From the NCBI GenBank assembly GCA_041161065.1, contig JBEAVE010000010.1:226138-290137 (forward strand): 64,000 nucleotides of DNA. Direction: 5' to 3'. This DNA comes from DYRG01 sp041161065. Its GTDB lineage: Bacteria; Pseudomonadota; Gammaproteobacteria; Beggiatoales; Beggiatoaceae. Position 1 is the stretch's first letter, and every line of letters begins with the position of its first letter. Under the pieces are notes generated by a model, which was not told where the DNA came from, made no database searches, and saw only the letters and a list, made by a program, of their open reading frames with translations. Below are positions 26,124 through 35,747 of the stretch, piece by piece. The translations under genes and the position numbers were made by a program.

Positions 26124-27587
26124 ATGCGAATCGTTCAAGAAGCTCTCACGTTTGATGATGTGTTGTTATTGCCTGCCTACTCTAAGGTATTGCCTAAACA
26201 GGTAAATTTATCCACGCAACTCACCCGCGACATTCGATTAAATATCCCCTTGATTTCTGCGGCAATGGATAGCGTCACCGAAGCCCGCCTCGCCATCGCC
26301 CTCGCCCAAGAAGGCGGCATCGGCATTATCCACAAAAACATGACGATAGAGGAACAAGCCCGCCAAGTCCGCGAAGTCAAAAAATTTGAAAGCGGTGTAA
26401 TTAGCGATCCGATTACCGTTTCCTCTCAAACAACTATTCGAGAATTGCTTGCTTTGACGCGCCGTTATGGGATTTCTGGTGTGCCGGTTGTCGATGGTAA
26501 AAAATTGATTGGAATTGTAACGAATCGGGATTTGCGTTTTGAAACCCATCTCGATGAACAAATTACGTCGATCATGACTCCTCAAGATCGCTTGATCACC
26601 GTCAAAGAAGGCGCGAGTCGAGAAGAAATCCTCCATTTATTGCACAAACACCGCGTCGAGAAAATTTTAGTGGTCGATGACGAATTTCATTTGAAAGGTT
26701 TAATCACCGTCAAAGACATTCAGAAAGCCACCGACAAACCCCTTGCTTGCAAAGATTCTCAAGAAAGATTACGGGTCGGCGCGGCGGTCGGCACGGGCGA
26801 AGAAACCGACGCGAGAGTTGCCGCTTTAGTGGAGGCGGGCGTGGACGTGATTGTCGTCGATACCGCGCACGGACATTCGCATGGCGTGATCGAAACCGTT
26901 CGCCGCGTCAAACAAAAATACCCACAAGTTCAAGTGATTGGCGGAAATATCGCCACCGGTGCGGCAGCATTGGCGTTGGCGGAAGCGGGCGCAGATGCGG
27001 TCAAAGTTGGGATCGGACCCGGATCAATTTGCACCACTCGAATCGTCGCGGGGGTCGGCGTTCCGCAAATTTCCGCGATTTCAAATGTCGCAGAAGCCCT
27101 TAAAAATCAAGGTATTCCGTTAATTGCGGACGGCGGCATTCGTTATTCGGGCGATATTGCGAAGGCATTGGCGGCGGGCGCGTCATCGGTGATGATTGGC
27201 GGCTTGTTTGCGGGCACGGAAGAAGCCCCGGGCGATGTCGAACTCTATCAAGGACGCTCCTACAAAACCTATCGCGGCATGGGATCGCTCGGCGCGATGG
27301 CGCAAAAACAGGGTTCAAAAGATCGTTATTTCCAAGAAACCGATGACGTTGAGAAGTTAGTCCCCGAAGGCATCGAGGGTCGAGTTCCTTACAAAGGCAG
27401 TATGTTGGGGGTGATTCACCAATTGTTGGGCGGCGTGCGGTCGAGCATGGGTTACACGGGTTGCGCAACTTTAGATGAAATGCGCACCAAACCCGAATTT
27501 GTCCGCGTCACCAATGCGGGAATGCGCGAAAGCCACGTCCACGATGTGCAAATTACCAAAGAAGCCCCCAATTATCGCATGGATTAA
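26124..27587 (+). CDS. guaB: inosine-5'-monophosphate dehydrogenase
   Basis: GuaB oxidises IMP to XMP with NAD, the committed step of GMP synthesis. The 487-residue protein has the catalytic barrel with the active-site cysteine loop GIGPGSICTTRIVAGVG, phosphate-binding GGIRYSGDIAKALAAGA and the flap KGSMLGVIHQLLGGVRSSMGY. Two CBS domains are inserted at about 93-205. ATG 26124 after AAAGGAA is the start; an upstream in-frame ATG-less extension to 26103 adds only seven residues. guaA is not adjacent. A TTGAAA/TATAAA pair at 26051-26077 could be its promoter, though 15-bp spacing is short. Confidence 0.97.
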   Translation: MRIVQEALTFDDVLLLPAYSKVLPKQVNLSTQLTRDIRLNIPLISAAMDSVTEARLAIALAQEGGIGIIHKNMTIEEQARQVREVKKFESGVISDPITVSSQTTIRELLALTRRYGISGVPVVDGKKLIGIVTNRDLRFETHLDEQITSIMTPQDRLITVKEGASREEILHLLHKHRVEKILVVDDEFHLKGLITVKDIQKATDKPLACKDSQERLRVGAAVGTGEETDARVAALVEAGVDVIVVDTAHGHSHGVIETVRRVKQKYPQVQVIGGNIATGAAALALAEAGADAVKVGIGPGSICTTRIVAGVGVPQISAISNVAEALKNQGIPLIADGGIRYSGDIAKALAAGASSVMIGGLFAGTEEAPGDVELYQGRSYKTYRGMGSLGAMAQKQGSKDRYFQETDDVEKLVPEGIEGRVPYKGSMLGVIHQLLGGVRSSMGYTGCATLDEMRTKPEFVRVTNAGMRESHVHDVQITKEAPNYRMD

Positions 27588-27661
27588 CGCATTGAAAATG
27601 CCCGCTTCAAAAGAAAAACTCCCCTCATTTGGCATTTTTGAAATACTTAAAGTTGATATAA

Positions 27662-30232
27662 ATGTCTGATTTTCAAGAACATACACCAATGATGCAACAA
27701 TATTGGCGCATCAAAGCAGATTACGCCGATGTGCTGTTGTTTTATCGAATGGGGGATTTTTATGAATTATTTTATGAAGATGCGGAAAAAGCCGCGAAAT
27801 TGCTCGATATTACACTGACGGCGCGCGGAAAAAGTGCGGGCAACCCGATTCCGATGGCGGGCGTGCCTTACCATGCGGTTGATGGGTATTTGGCGAAATT
27901 GGTGCGGCTGGGCGTGCCGGTGGCGATTTGCGAGCAAGTCTCTGAACCTGATGGAAAAAATCCCGTCGAACGGCGAGTGGTTCGAATCGTGACGGCGGGC
28001 ACATTAACCGACGAAGCCCTCCTCGACGACCGCCGCGACCATTTATTGGTGGCAGTTCATCGAGACGAAAAAACCGCATTAATCGGCATCGCCGCCCTCG
28101 ATTTGAGCAGCGGACGCTTTACAATTCAAGAAGTTAGCCAACAAATCCTACTCGAGGCAGAACTCGCCCGTTTGAATCCCGCCGAATTATTGGTCAGCGA
28201 ACAATCTTCTTTAATATTTTCAAATAGTTATAAACCTTTGCGGCGACCTAATTGGTATTTCGGCATCGATACTGCAAAACGCTTGTTAAATCAACAATTT
28301 GGGACGCAAGATTTGCGCGGATTTGGGGCGGAAGATTTTTCGGTGGCGATTGGCGCGGCGGGCTGTTTGCTGCAATACGCCCACGACACCCAAAAAGCCG
28401 CATTGCCGCATTTGCAAAGCCTGCGCGTTGAACGCCACGACGAATCCGTCATTTTAGATGCAGCAGCGCGTCGGAATTTGGAATTAGATAACCCCTTGAT
28501 TGGAAACGAAAATAATAGTTTAGTCGGCTTAATGGATCGCTGTGCAACCCCAATGGGCAGTCGATTATTGCGCCGATGGTTGCAAAGACCTCTGCGCGAT
28601 CAGGGTATTTTAGAAGCCCGTCTCGATGCCCTCGATGAATTATTAAAATGCCTTTACAATCAAAAGATTATCGGATTATTGCGCGGCATCGGCGACGTTG
28701 AACGGATTTTATCGAGAGTCGCCTTACGAAGCGCGCGCCCCCGAGATTTAGTGCAATTACGCACCGCCTTTGAACGATTACCCCTTTTACAAATCGAATT
28801 ACAAACCTTTTCCTCTCCAAAATTAAAGGAACTTGCTCTCAATATTCAAACCTTTCCTCATTTGTTTCAATTGCTCAAAAGAGGGCTTTTAGAAAACCCC
28901 GCACAAATGCTTCGAGAAGGCGGTGTCATTGCGAATGGATTTGATCCCGAATTAGATGAGTATCGACAATTGACAGAAAATACCGATGATTTTTTGAGCA
29001 ACTTAGAGCAACGTGAAAAAGAACGAACCGGTTTAACCAATTTGAAAGTGGGTTTCAATCGTGTGCATGGATATTATATTGAAATTAGCCGTGCGCACAG
29101 TGAGAAAATCCCCCTCGATTATCATCGCCGACAAACCCTTAAAACCGCTGAACGTTATATTACACCTGAACTAAAAGCCCTTGAAGATAAAGCATTAAGT
29201 GCTAAAGAACGGGCATTAAGTCGTGAGAAATATTTATATGAAAAAATCTTAGATGAACTTATCGATAATATTCCTGAATTACAACAAAGTGCAATAGCAT
29301 TGGCAGAATTAGATGTGTTGCATAATTTAGCAGAAAGATCAGAAACCCTTCGATTTAATCGCCCAACCTTTCAAAATAACATTGGAATAGAAATCAAAAC
29401 AGGTCGCCATCCCGTTGTAGAATCGGTGTTAGAAACGCCTTTTACACCAAATGATCTTTCTCTCCATTCTCAACGAAGAATTTTGTTAATTACGGGAGCA
29501 AATATGGCGGGAAAATCGGTATTTATGCGACAAACCGCGTTGATTGTTATTTTGGCGCATATTGGAAGTTTTGTGCCCGCCGAGAACGCTGTGATAGGAA
29601 AAGTGGATCGAATCTTTACTCGAATTGGAGCAAGTGATGATGTAGCAGGGGGAAGATCAACCTTTATGGTAGAAATGACCGAAACCGCTAATATTCTTCA
29701 TAATGCAACAGAGGAAAGTTTGATTTTAATGGACGAAATTGGTCGAGGAACAAGTACTTTTGATGGGCTTTCTTTAGCGTGGGCGTGCGCAGAGCATCTT
29801 GCAAAGAAAGTGAAAGCACTTTGTTTGTTTGCAACCCATTATTTTGAATTAACCCAACTGCCTAATTTTCACAGTGGAATTGTTAATGTACATTTAGATG
29901 CGGTTGAACAAGCCGAGAAACTTATTTTTTTGCACCAAGTAAAAGAAGGTGCTGCCAATAAAAGTTATGGATTACAAGTGGCATTGCTAGCGGGTGTGCC
30001 TCGACAGGTTATTCAACAAGCCCGCCGCCATTTGAAACAGTTAGAAAAACAACAGAGCAACTTAATTCAACCTGATCAATCGGGTATTTTTGAACAACCT
30101 GAAGAAATTATTCCACAAAAAATGCAAATTCTTTTGAATGAACTGTCATTATTAAAACCCGATGAAATGAGTCCAAAACAAGCCCTCGCAGTGGTTTATA
30201 AATTAAAAGAACTTTCTAACATGATTGGTTGA
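27662..30232 (+). CDS. mutS: DNA mismatch repair protein MutS
   Basis: MutS recognises base mismatches and recruits MutL. The mismatch-contacting motif DFYELFYEDA lies near residue 31-40. The ATPase domain has Walker A GANMAGKSVFMRQ, Walker B/D-loop LILMDEIGRGTSTFDGLS and a C-terminal helix-turn-helix. The length of 856 residues matches E. coli MutS. No strong ribosome-binding site precedes the ATG, which lies 74 bp after guaB, so read-through transcription from guaB is likely. The 3' end overlaps convergent rseC by 37 bp. Confidence 0.97.
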   Translation: MSDFQEHTPMMQQYWRIKADYADVLLFYRMGDFYELFYEDAEKAAKLLDITLTARGKSAGNPIPMAGVPYHAVDGYLAKLVRLGVPVAICEQVSEPDGKNPVERRVVRIVTAGTLTDEALLDDRRDHLLVAVHRDEKTALIGIAALDLSSGRFTIQEVSQQILLEAELARLNPAELLVSEQSSLIFSNSYKPLRRPNWYFGIDTAKRLLNQQFGTQDLRGFGAEDFSVAIGAAGCLLQYAHDTQKAALPHLQSLRVERHDESVILDAAARRNLELDNPLIGNENNSLVGLMDRCATPMGSRLLRRWLQRPLRDQGILEARLDALDELLKCLYNQKIIGLLRGIGDVERILSRVALRSARPRDLVQLRTAFERLPLLQIELQTFSSPKLKELALNIQTFPHLFQLLKRGLLENPAQMLREGGVIANGFDPELDEYRQLTENTDDFLSNLEQREKERTGLTNLKVGFNRVHGYYIEISRAHSEKIPLDYHRRQTLKTAERYITPELKALEDKALSAKERALSREKYLYEKILDELIDNIPELQQSAIALAELDVLHNLAERSETLRFNRPTFQNNIGIEIKTGRHPVVESVLETPFTPNDLSLHSQRRILLITGANMAGKSVFMRQTALIVILAHIGSFVPAENAVIGKVDRIFTRIGASDDVAGGRSTFMVEMTETANILHNATEESLILMDEIGRGTSTFDGLSLAWACAEHLAKKVKALCLFATHYFELTQLPNFHSGIVNVHLDAVEQAEKLIFLHQVKEGAANKSYGLQVALLAGVPRQVIQQARRHLKQLEKQQSNLIQPDQSGIFEQPEEIIPQKMQILLNELSLLKPDEMSPKQALAVVYKLKELSNMIG

Positions 30233-30654
30233 TAATGAGGATTTTGATTAGCTCGGCGACTGATAAGATGAGCAATTAGAAAACCACCCACAAAACCGCC
30301 TATCGTTGAAATCATAACTTCTTGATTATTCGCTAAAAAAAATGTCTGAGCAATTAGACCACAGCTAAACATTGAAACCAAAGGAAATAAATAAACCCAT
30401 AAAGCTGCTTTAAGGAAATTGCGCTCAGATAATCCAATCATGATATAATCCCCCTGTTGAGCATTGAGAGTATTGCGTAATTTCAATCTATGATGTCCGC
30501 GCTGTGCAAAGAAATCTGCTAATAAATTCGTGCTACAATGCCCTTCAGCTTGGCAATTTCCACACATTTGACCGCGATGAATTTCTACCCAAACCCACTG
30601 AGAACCATCGCTTTCAATAAAGGTTTCTACGATTTGCGCTTTTTCTTTTAACAT
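30196..30654 (-). CDS. rseC: RseC/MucC-family integral membrane protein
   Basis: RseC family proteins modulate the sigma-E envelope stress response and the reduction state of SoxR. The 152-residue product has the N-terminal cysteine cluster MCGNCQAEGHC, a basic QRGHHRLKL segment and two transmembrane helices at about 80-100 and 110-130. The usual rpoE-rseA-rseB partners are not adjacent, so only the family is assigned, not the sigma-E role. It overlaps the mutS 3' end by 37 bp. Confidence 0.85.
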   Translation of the reverse strand: MLKEKAQIVETFIESDGSQWVWVEIHRGQMCGNCQAEGHCSTNLLADFFAQRGHHRLKLRNTLNAQQGDYIMIGLSERNFLKAALWVYLFPLVSMFSCGLIAQTFFLANNQEVMISTIGGFVGGFLIAHLISRRANQNPHYQPIMLESSFNL

Positions 30655-30689
30655 GGTTTCTAATCCTTGATTGTAAAATGGAGAAAAAA

Positions 30690-32486
30690 ATGAGAATCTT
30701 TGTCGGTTTTTTGTTTCTGATTTTTGAGCAACTTGCTATTGCAGATCATGCGATTACTTGGGGAACAACGCCTAAATATCCACCGAATTTTTCTCACTTT
30801 GATTACGCGAATCCTCAAGCACCTATTGGAGGAACGTTGGTTTTAGCAACGATTGGAGGTAGTTTTGATTCTCTTAATCCTTTTCTTCTCAAAGGCATGG
30901 CAGCAGATGGGCTTGGATTGCTATTTGATACTTTAATGGCAAGTAGTATGGACGAGCATTTGACTTCTTATGGTTTATTGGCGGAAGATGCAACCCTTTC
31001 TGAGGATCAATTATCTATTACATTTCGTTTGAATGCTAAAGCGACTTTTTCTAATGGAAAACCTGTTTTGGCGGAAGATGTTAAGTTTTCATTTGAAACC
31101 CTGATGAGCGACATTTCTCATCCGCATTATCGCGTTTATTGGGCTGATATTAAAGATTGTCAAGTGATTGATGATAGAACGGTGCGTTTTAATTTCAAAC
31201 GGGTTAATCGAGAATTACACGTTATTATTGGGCAATTACAAGTCTTTTCTAAAGATTGGCTTGAAGGAGAGGATTTTAGTAAAGCAATTTTGAAGAAACC
31301 AATAGGAAGTGGACGTTATTTAATTGAGCATTATGATTTAGGAAAAACGATTATCTACAAACGCAATCCTAATTATTGGGGAAAGGATTTAAATGTAAAT
31401 AAAGGTATGTATAATTTTGAGCAAGTTAGATATAAATACTACAAAGATACAACGATTGCATTGGAGGCTTTGAAAGCTGGTGATTTTGATTTCATGGATA
31501 TTAACAGTTCTAAACAATGGGCTGTGGAAATGAGCGGTGCAAAATTTGATAGTGGTGAATTACAAAAAGCGATGCTTAAACATCAAAACAACGCAGGAAT
31601 GCAAGGATTTGTGTTTAATTTAAGAAACCCTCTTTTTCAAGATATTAATGTAAGAAAGGCAATTAATTTAGCTTATGATTTTGAATGGGCAAATGACAAT
31701 CTTTTCTATCAACAATATAAACGTTGTAATAGTTATTTTAGTAATTCAGAACTTGCTGCGCCGCCTTTTCCAAGTCCTGAAGAACTACAACTCCTCGAGC
31801 CTTTTCGCAAGCAATTATCGGACGATACCTTTAATCAAAGCTGGAGTCCAGTGAATACAAATCCTCCTAATACTTTGAGAAAAAATCTTATAAAAGCAAA
31901 AGAACTTTTAGAAGCATCAGGCTGGAAAATTCCTGAAGGAGAACAAACCCTAAAAAATAAACAAGGCAAAGAACTACGTTTCACGATTTTATTAGTAGAA
32001 AAAGCCTTTGAAAGAATTATTGCACCGTTTGTAAAGAATTTAATGAAACTAGGTATTCAAGTTGAGTATAGAACGGTTGATCCCGCCTTATATAAACAAC
32101 GGTTAGAAATGTTTAATTATGATATGATTGTTGGGAGTTTCTCGCAGTCACAAATGCCGGGTAATGAACAGATTGGTTATTGGCATTCTTCTTCTGCAAA
32201 ACAAAAGGGTTCTCGCAATTATATAGGTTTGGAGAATCCTGTCATTGATTTCTTAGTTGATAAAATCATTCAAGCAAAGAATCATGCGGATATGAAAACT
32301 GCTATTCACGCATTAGATCGGATATTGCTACATGGTGAATATGTTGTTCCAAATTGGTTTATTGATGCTCATCGAGTTGTTTATAGAAACAAGTTTGAGC
32401 ATCCAGAGAAACTTCCTCTATATTACCCTAATGGTGAAAGCGTTTTATTAGCAACGTGGTGGTTAAAACCGTCGAGCAAAAATTAG
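30690..32486 (+). CDS. family-5 extracellular solute-binding protein (YejA/OppA-like)
   Basis: Periplasmic receptor of a peptide-type ABC importer. A signal peptide (1-19, cut before DHAITWG) is followed by the family start TPKYPPNFSHFDYANPQAPIGG, here split as TPKYPPNFSHFDY and ANPQAPIGG, which is typical of YejA-like microcin C/oligopeptide receptors. The mature chain has the SBP_bac_5 fold features (FRLNAKATFSNGKPV, YKRNPNYWGKDL). ATG 30690 follows GGAG with 6-bp spacing and is preferred to ATG 30678. No yejBEF permease or ATPase gene is next to it. The end overlaps the convergent methyltransferase gene by 4 bp. Confidence 0.9.
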   Translation: MRIFVGFLFLIFEQLAIADHAITWGTTPKYPPNFSHFDYANPQAPIGGTLVLATIGGSFDSLNPFLLKGMAADGLGLLFDTLMASSMDEHLTSYGLLAEDATLSEDQLSITFRLNAKATFSNGKPVLAEDVKFSFETLMSDISHPHYRVYWADIKDCQVIDDRTVRFNFKRVNRELHVIIGQLQVFSKDWLEGEDFSKAILKKPIGSGRYLIEHYDLGKTIIYKRNPNYWGKDLNVNKGMYNFEQVRYKYYKDTTIALEALKAGDFDFMDINSSKQWAVEMSGAKFDSGELQKAMLKHQNNAGMQGFVFNLRNPLFQDINVRKAINLAYDFEWANDNLFYQQYKRCNSYFSNSELAAPPFPSPEELQLLEPFRKQLSDDTFNQSWSPVNTNPPNTLRKNLIKAKELLEASGWKIPEGEQTLKNKQGKELRFTILLVEKAFERIIAPFVKNLMKLGIQVEYRTVDPALYKQRLEMFNYDMIVGSFSQSQMPGNEQIGYWHSSSAKQKGSRNYIGLENPVIDFLVDKIIQAKNHADMKTAIHALDRILLHGEYVVPNWFIDAHRVVYRNKFEHPEKLPLYYPNGESVLLATWWLKPSSKN

Positions 32487-33457
32487 AGTATTTCTTTTAT
32501 TCGTTGTTGAGCAATATTGAAATAATGTTGCTCCAATTCATATCCCACAAATTGCCGATTCAAAATAAGTGCCGCCACGCCCGTGCTTCCGCTTCCCATG
32601 AAAGGATCAAGAATGGTTTGTTCCTCAAAAGAAATCAACTTAATTAGGTGCTGCATGATTTCAAGGGGTTTCAAAGTTGGATGATGGTTGAAATCCTCTT
32701 TCTTTTGGCGCACTTTAGGCACTAAAAAGAACTTATCATACCCGTCATTTAATGCAGTTGTTCTCACGATATTTGCCGCCACTCTTCCTTTTGGGTGTGG
32801 ATTATGTCCCACTTTTTCTTCACCTTTTTGATAGGAAATGCGAGTTTCTTCTAAATTTAGTGCACCCGTTCCATATTTAATGATATTTTGAGCAACGGTT
32901 AAACCTTTTTCTAAGGGTTTTTGAATTAAAATAATCGGTTCGTATGCGGGTTTAAGTCCTAATCCTGCGCCTTGATATTTCTTACCTATTTTTGAAACCG
33001 TTTGTAACTTAGGTTTGTTTTGCGTTGTGTAATAATTTTCTGCGCCGCCTTTCTTATAACCTTGCACATAGTTGTAATGCCCAATAATTTCACTTTCTAT
33101 GCCGAGTTCTTTATCAATATCTAAAGCAACATTACGACTTTTTGGCATTCCATTCAAATACGCCCACATTAACACATCTTTAATTATAAAACCTGCGTCT
33201 TCTAAATTTACCATTAAACGGTGCATTAAACGAATTGATGAAAATACTGCACCAAAAGCTCCATATCTTAATGTTTTATAACAGTTTTTCCAAATTTGAG
33301 GATTTGGCAAATGCTTATCCCATTCGTACCCTTGAAATGAAATCCCATACGGTGGATCGGTCGCTAATCCATCAATACTATTTTCCTCTAATTCTTCTAA
33401 TCCATAACAAGATTTATTAAATATCTTGAATTGATCTAATGCTTTCTGGTCGAACAT
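32483..33457 (-). CDS. solitary DNA methyltransferase (beta class)
   Basis: The 324-residue protein has the catalytic motif TDPPYGISF near residue 33-41 and the SAM-binding motif DPFMGSGSTGVAA near 296-308, in the order seen in beta-class adenine-N6 or cytosine-N4 methyltransferases. The central part (KYGTGALNLEETRI, KGRVAANIV) is typical of phage and orphan enzymes of this group. No restriction gene accompanies it. It lies 18 bp after uvrB in the same direction. It is unrelated in its C-terminus to the larger methyltransferase near the window start. Confidence 0.9.
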   Translation of the reverse strand: MFDQKALDQFKIFNKSCYGLEELEENSIDGLATDPPYGISFQGYEWDKHLPNPQIWKNCYKTLRYGAFGAVFSSIRLMHRLMVNLEDAGFIIKDVLMWAYLNGMPKSRNVALDIDKELGIESEIIGHYNYVQGYKKGGAENYYTTQNKPKLQTVSKIGKKYQGAGLGLKPAYEPIILIQKPLEKGLTVAQNIIKYGTGALNLEETRISYQKGEEKVGHNPHPKGRVAANIVRTTALNDGYDKFFLVPKVRQKKEDFNHHPTLKPLEIMQHLIKLISFEEQTILDPFMGSGSTGVAALILNRQFVGYELEQHYFNIAQQRIKEIL

Positions 33458-33475
33458 GGTTTAGTAATTCTCCAT

Positions 33476-35473
33476 TTAATATAACAATTGATTTCTTAAT
33501 TGCCTGATTAAATCGCGGGTTGCGGCGGCTTTTTCAAACTCTAAATTACTCGCCAGTTTAAACATTTCTTTTTCTAATTTTTTAATCTTTTTAGCGAGTT
33601 CTTCAGGCGATAGAAACTCTATATTTTTAGGTAAAACTTTTTCGGGTTGAGAAACGGTTTCTAAATGGGTTTCTAAAATATCGGTAATGGCTTTTTGAAT
33701 ACCTCGAGGAATAATACCGTTTTGTTGATTAAAAGCGATTTGTTTTTCTCGACGACGATCGGTTTCTGCAATGGCTTTTTGCATAGAATTAGTGATTTTA
33801 TCCGCATAAAGAATTGCTTTCCCATTTAGATTTCTCGCAGCGCGTCCAATGGTTTGAATTAATGACCGTTCAGAACGTAAGAAACCTTCCTTATCTGCAT
33901 CTAAAATAGCAACTAAAGAAACTTCGGGCATATCCAATCCTTCACGCAATAAATTAATCCCCACCAAAACATCAAAAATACCTAAGCGCAAATCTCTAAT
34001 AATTTCTACTCGCTCAACGGTATCAATATCCGAATGCAAATAACGCACTTTTATATTATGTTCACGCAAATAATTGCTTAAATCTTCCGCCATTCTTTTG
34101 GTTAGCGTGGTTACTAAAATACGTTCATTTTTAATCACGCGCAAATTGATTTCTGAGAGCAGATCATCAACCTGTGTTAAAACAGGACGAACTTCTATTT
34201 CTGGATCAATCAAACCTGTTGGACGAACAACTTGTTCAACGATTTGTTGTGCGTGTTCTGCTTCATAAACGCTGGGGGTTGCAGAAACAAAAATCATTTG
34301 TGGTGCAAGTCTTTCAAATTCTTCAAATTTTAAGGGTCTATTATCTAATGCAGAAGGCAAACGAAAACCGTATAAAGTTAAATTTTCTTTGCGAGAACGA
34401 TCACCTTTGTACATTGCACCAATTTGAGGAATAGTAACGTGCGATTCATCGATAATTAGGAGTGCATTATGGGGTAAATAATCAAATAAAGTAGGCGGGG
34501 GTTCACCTGCATTTCTACCCGATAAATAACGCGAGTAATTTTCAATACCTGAACAGTAGCCCATTTGATTGATCATTTCAAGATCATAAAGCGTGCGTTC
34601 TTCTAAACGTTGGGCTTCGACTAATTTATTTGAACTGCGTAATTCTTCTAGACGGATTTTCAATTCATCTTTGATTTGATCAACGGCTTTTAATAAGACC
34701 TCTCTTGGGGTTGCATAATGGGTTTTAGGATAAATGGTGGTTCGAGGAATTTTATTTCCCAATTGCCCTGTTAAAGCATCAAACAAACGAATAGAATCTA
34801 TTTCATCGTCAAATAGTTCAACGCGCACGGCTTCTTTTTCAGAATCGGCAGGAAAAATATCGATAATTTCACCGCGCACTCGATAAGTCCCGCGTTCTAA
34901 AATAATGTCATTTCTGGTATATTGCAATTCGGCTAAACGTCGTAAAACAACTCGCTGATCAATTTTTTCGCCGCGAACCAAATGTAAAATCATTTTCATG
35001 TACCATTCTGGATCGCCTAATCCATAGATTGCAGAAACGGTTGCAACAATGATTGCATCAGGGCGTTCTAGCATGGCTTTTGTGGCAGAGAGTCGCATTT
35101 GTTCAATGTGAGCATTAATGGAAGCATCTTTCTCAATATAAGTATCCGAAGAAGGCAAATAGGCTTCGGGTTGATAATAATCGTAATAAGAAACAAAATA
35201 TTCCACTGCATTGTGAGGAAAAAAGTCTTTCATTTCGCCATATAATTGGGCAGCTAATGTTTTGTTTGGGGCTAAAATCAAAGTAGGGCGTTGCACTTTC
35301 TCAATCACATTTGCAATGGTAAATGTTTTGCCTGACCCCGTGACACCCAGCAATGTTTGGTGCGAAAAACCTTGTTTTAACCCATTGATTAATTGGGAAA
35401 TTGCCAACGGTTGATCGCCCGCCGGCAAATACGGAGCTTGCAATGCGAAAGGAAAATGATTAGACGTAGCCAT
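33476..35473 (-). CDS. uvrB: excinuclease ABC subunit B
   Basis: UvrB is the damage-verifying helicase-like subunit of nucleotide excision repair. Walker A LLGVTGSGKTFTIANV, the beta-hairpin region YYDYYQPEAYLP, DESHVTIPQ, helicase motif VI QTIGRAARN and a C-terminal UvrC-binding coiled coil (ELAKKIKKLEKEMFKLA) are all present. ATG 35473 (MATSNHFPFAL) gives 665 residues and the normal N-terminus; an in-frame extension to 35503 is unlikely. uvrA and uvrC are not in the window. Divergent from the small gene at 35527. Confidence 0.97.
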   Translation of the reverse strand: MATSNHFPFALQAPYLPAGDQPLAISQLINGLKQGFSHQTLLGVTGSGKTFTIANVIEKVQRPTLILAPNKTLAAQLYGEMKDFFPHNAVEYFVSYYDYYQPEAYLPSSDTYIEKDASINAHIEQMRLSATKAMLERPDAIIVATVSAIYGLGDPEWYMKMILHLVRGEKIDQRVVLRRLAELQYTRNDIILERGTYRVRGEIIDIFPADSEKEAVRVELFDDEIDSIRLFDALTGQLGNKIPRTTIYPKTHYATPREVLLKAVDQIKDELKIRLEELRSSNKLVEAQRLEERTLYDLEMINQMGYCSGIENYSRYLSGRNAGEPPPTLFDYLPHNALLIIDESHVTIPQIGAMYKGDRSRKENLTLYGFRLPSALDNRPLKFEEFERLAPQMIFVSATPSVYEAEHAQQIVEQVVRPTGLIDPEIEVRPVLTQVDDLLSEINLRVIKNERILVTTLTKRMAEDLSNYLREHNIKVRYLHSDIDTVERVEIIRDLRLGIFDVLVGINLLREGLDMPEVSLVAILDADKEGFLRSERSLIQTIGRAARNLNGKAILYADKITNSMQKAIAETDRRREKQIAFNQQNGIIPRGIQKAITDILETHLETVSQPEKVLPKNIEFLSPEELAKKIKKLEKEMFKLASNLEFEKAAATRDLIRQLRNQLLY

Positions 35474-35526
35474 TTGTACCAAAATAATAGTAAAATAGCC
35501 CATTATAAACCACGGAGAAAGAAATC

Positions 35527-35745
35527 ATGCCTTATTTTATTTATAAAATTTTTGCCGGTAAAAAGTTGGAAAAAGTGAGTAGTTTTCCTAAGTTTTTCGA
35601 TGCAAAACAGCAAGCAAAAACCTTACGCGCTGCCCTTTCTAGTGATGAGCAATATCAAATCAAAATTATCTTTGCTCAACACGAAACTGAAGCGGAAATG
35701 TTGCTCAAAGAAGAACGCGAATATCAACCCGATGGCAATGATTAA
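35527..35745 (+). CDS. small conserved protein of unknown function
   Basis: This 72-residue soluble protein starts MPYFIYKIF and is rich in charged residues, with a likely helix at 25-65 and an acidic C-terminus. GGAGAAAG precedes its start. It ends 2 bp before the hybrid kinase start, so the two are probably co-expressed. I recall similar short proteins with a YFIYKI-like start in other proteobacteria, but no function. Confidence 0.7.
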   Translation: MPYFIYKIFAGKKLEKVSSFPKFFDAKQQAKTLRAALSSDEQYQIKIIFAQHETEAEMLLKEEREYQPDGND

Positions 35746-35747
35746 AA

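Noticed and set aside
26747..27103. Frame of 118 codons inside guaB
   Set aside because: Arg/Gly/Ser-rich shadow caused by the GC-rich codons of guaB; no start signal.
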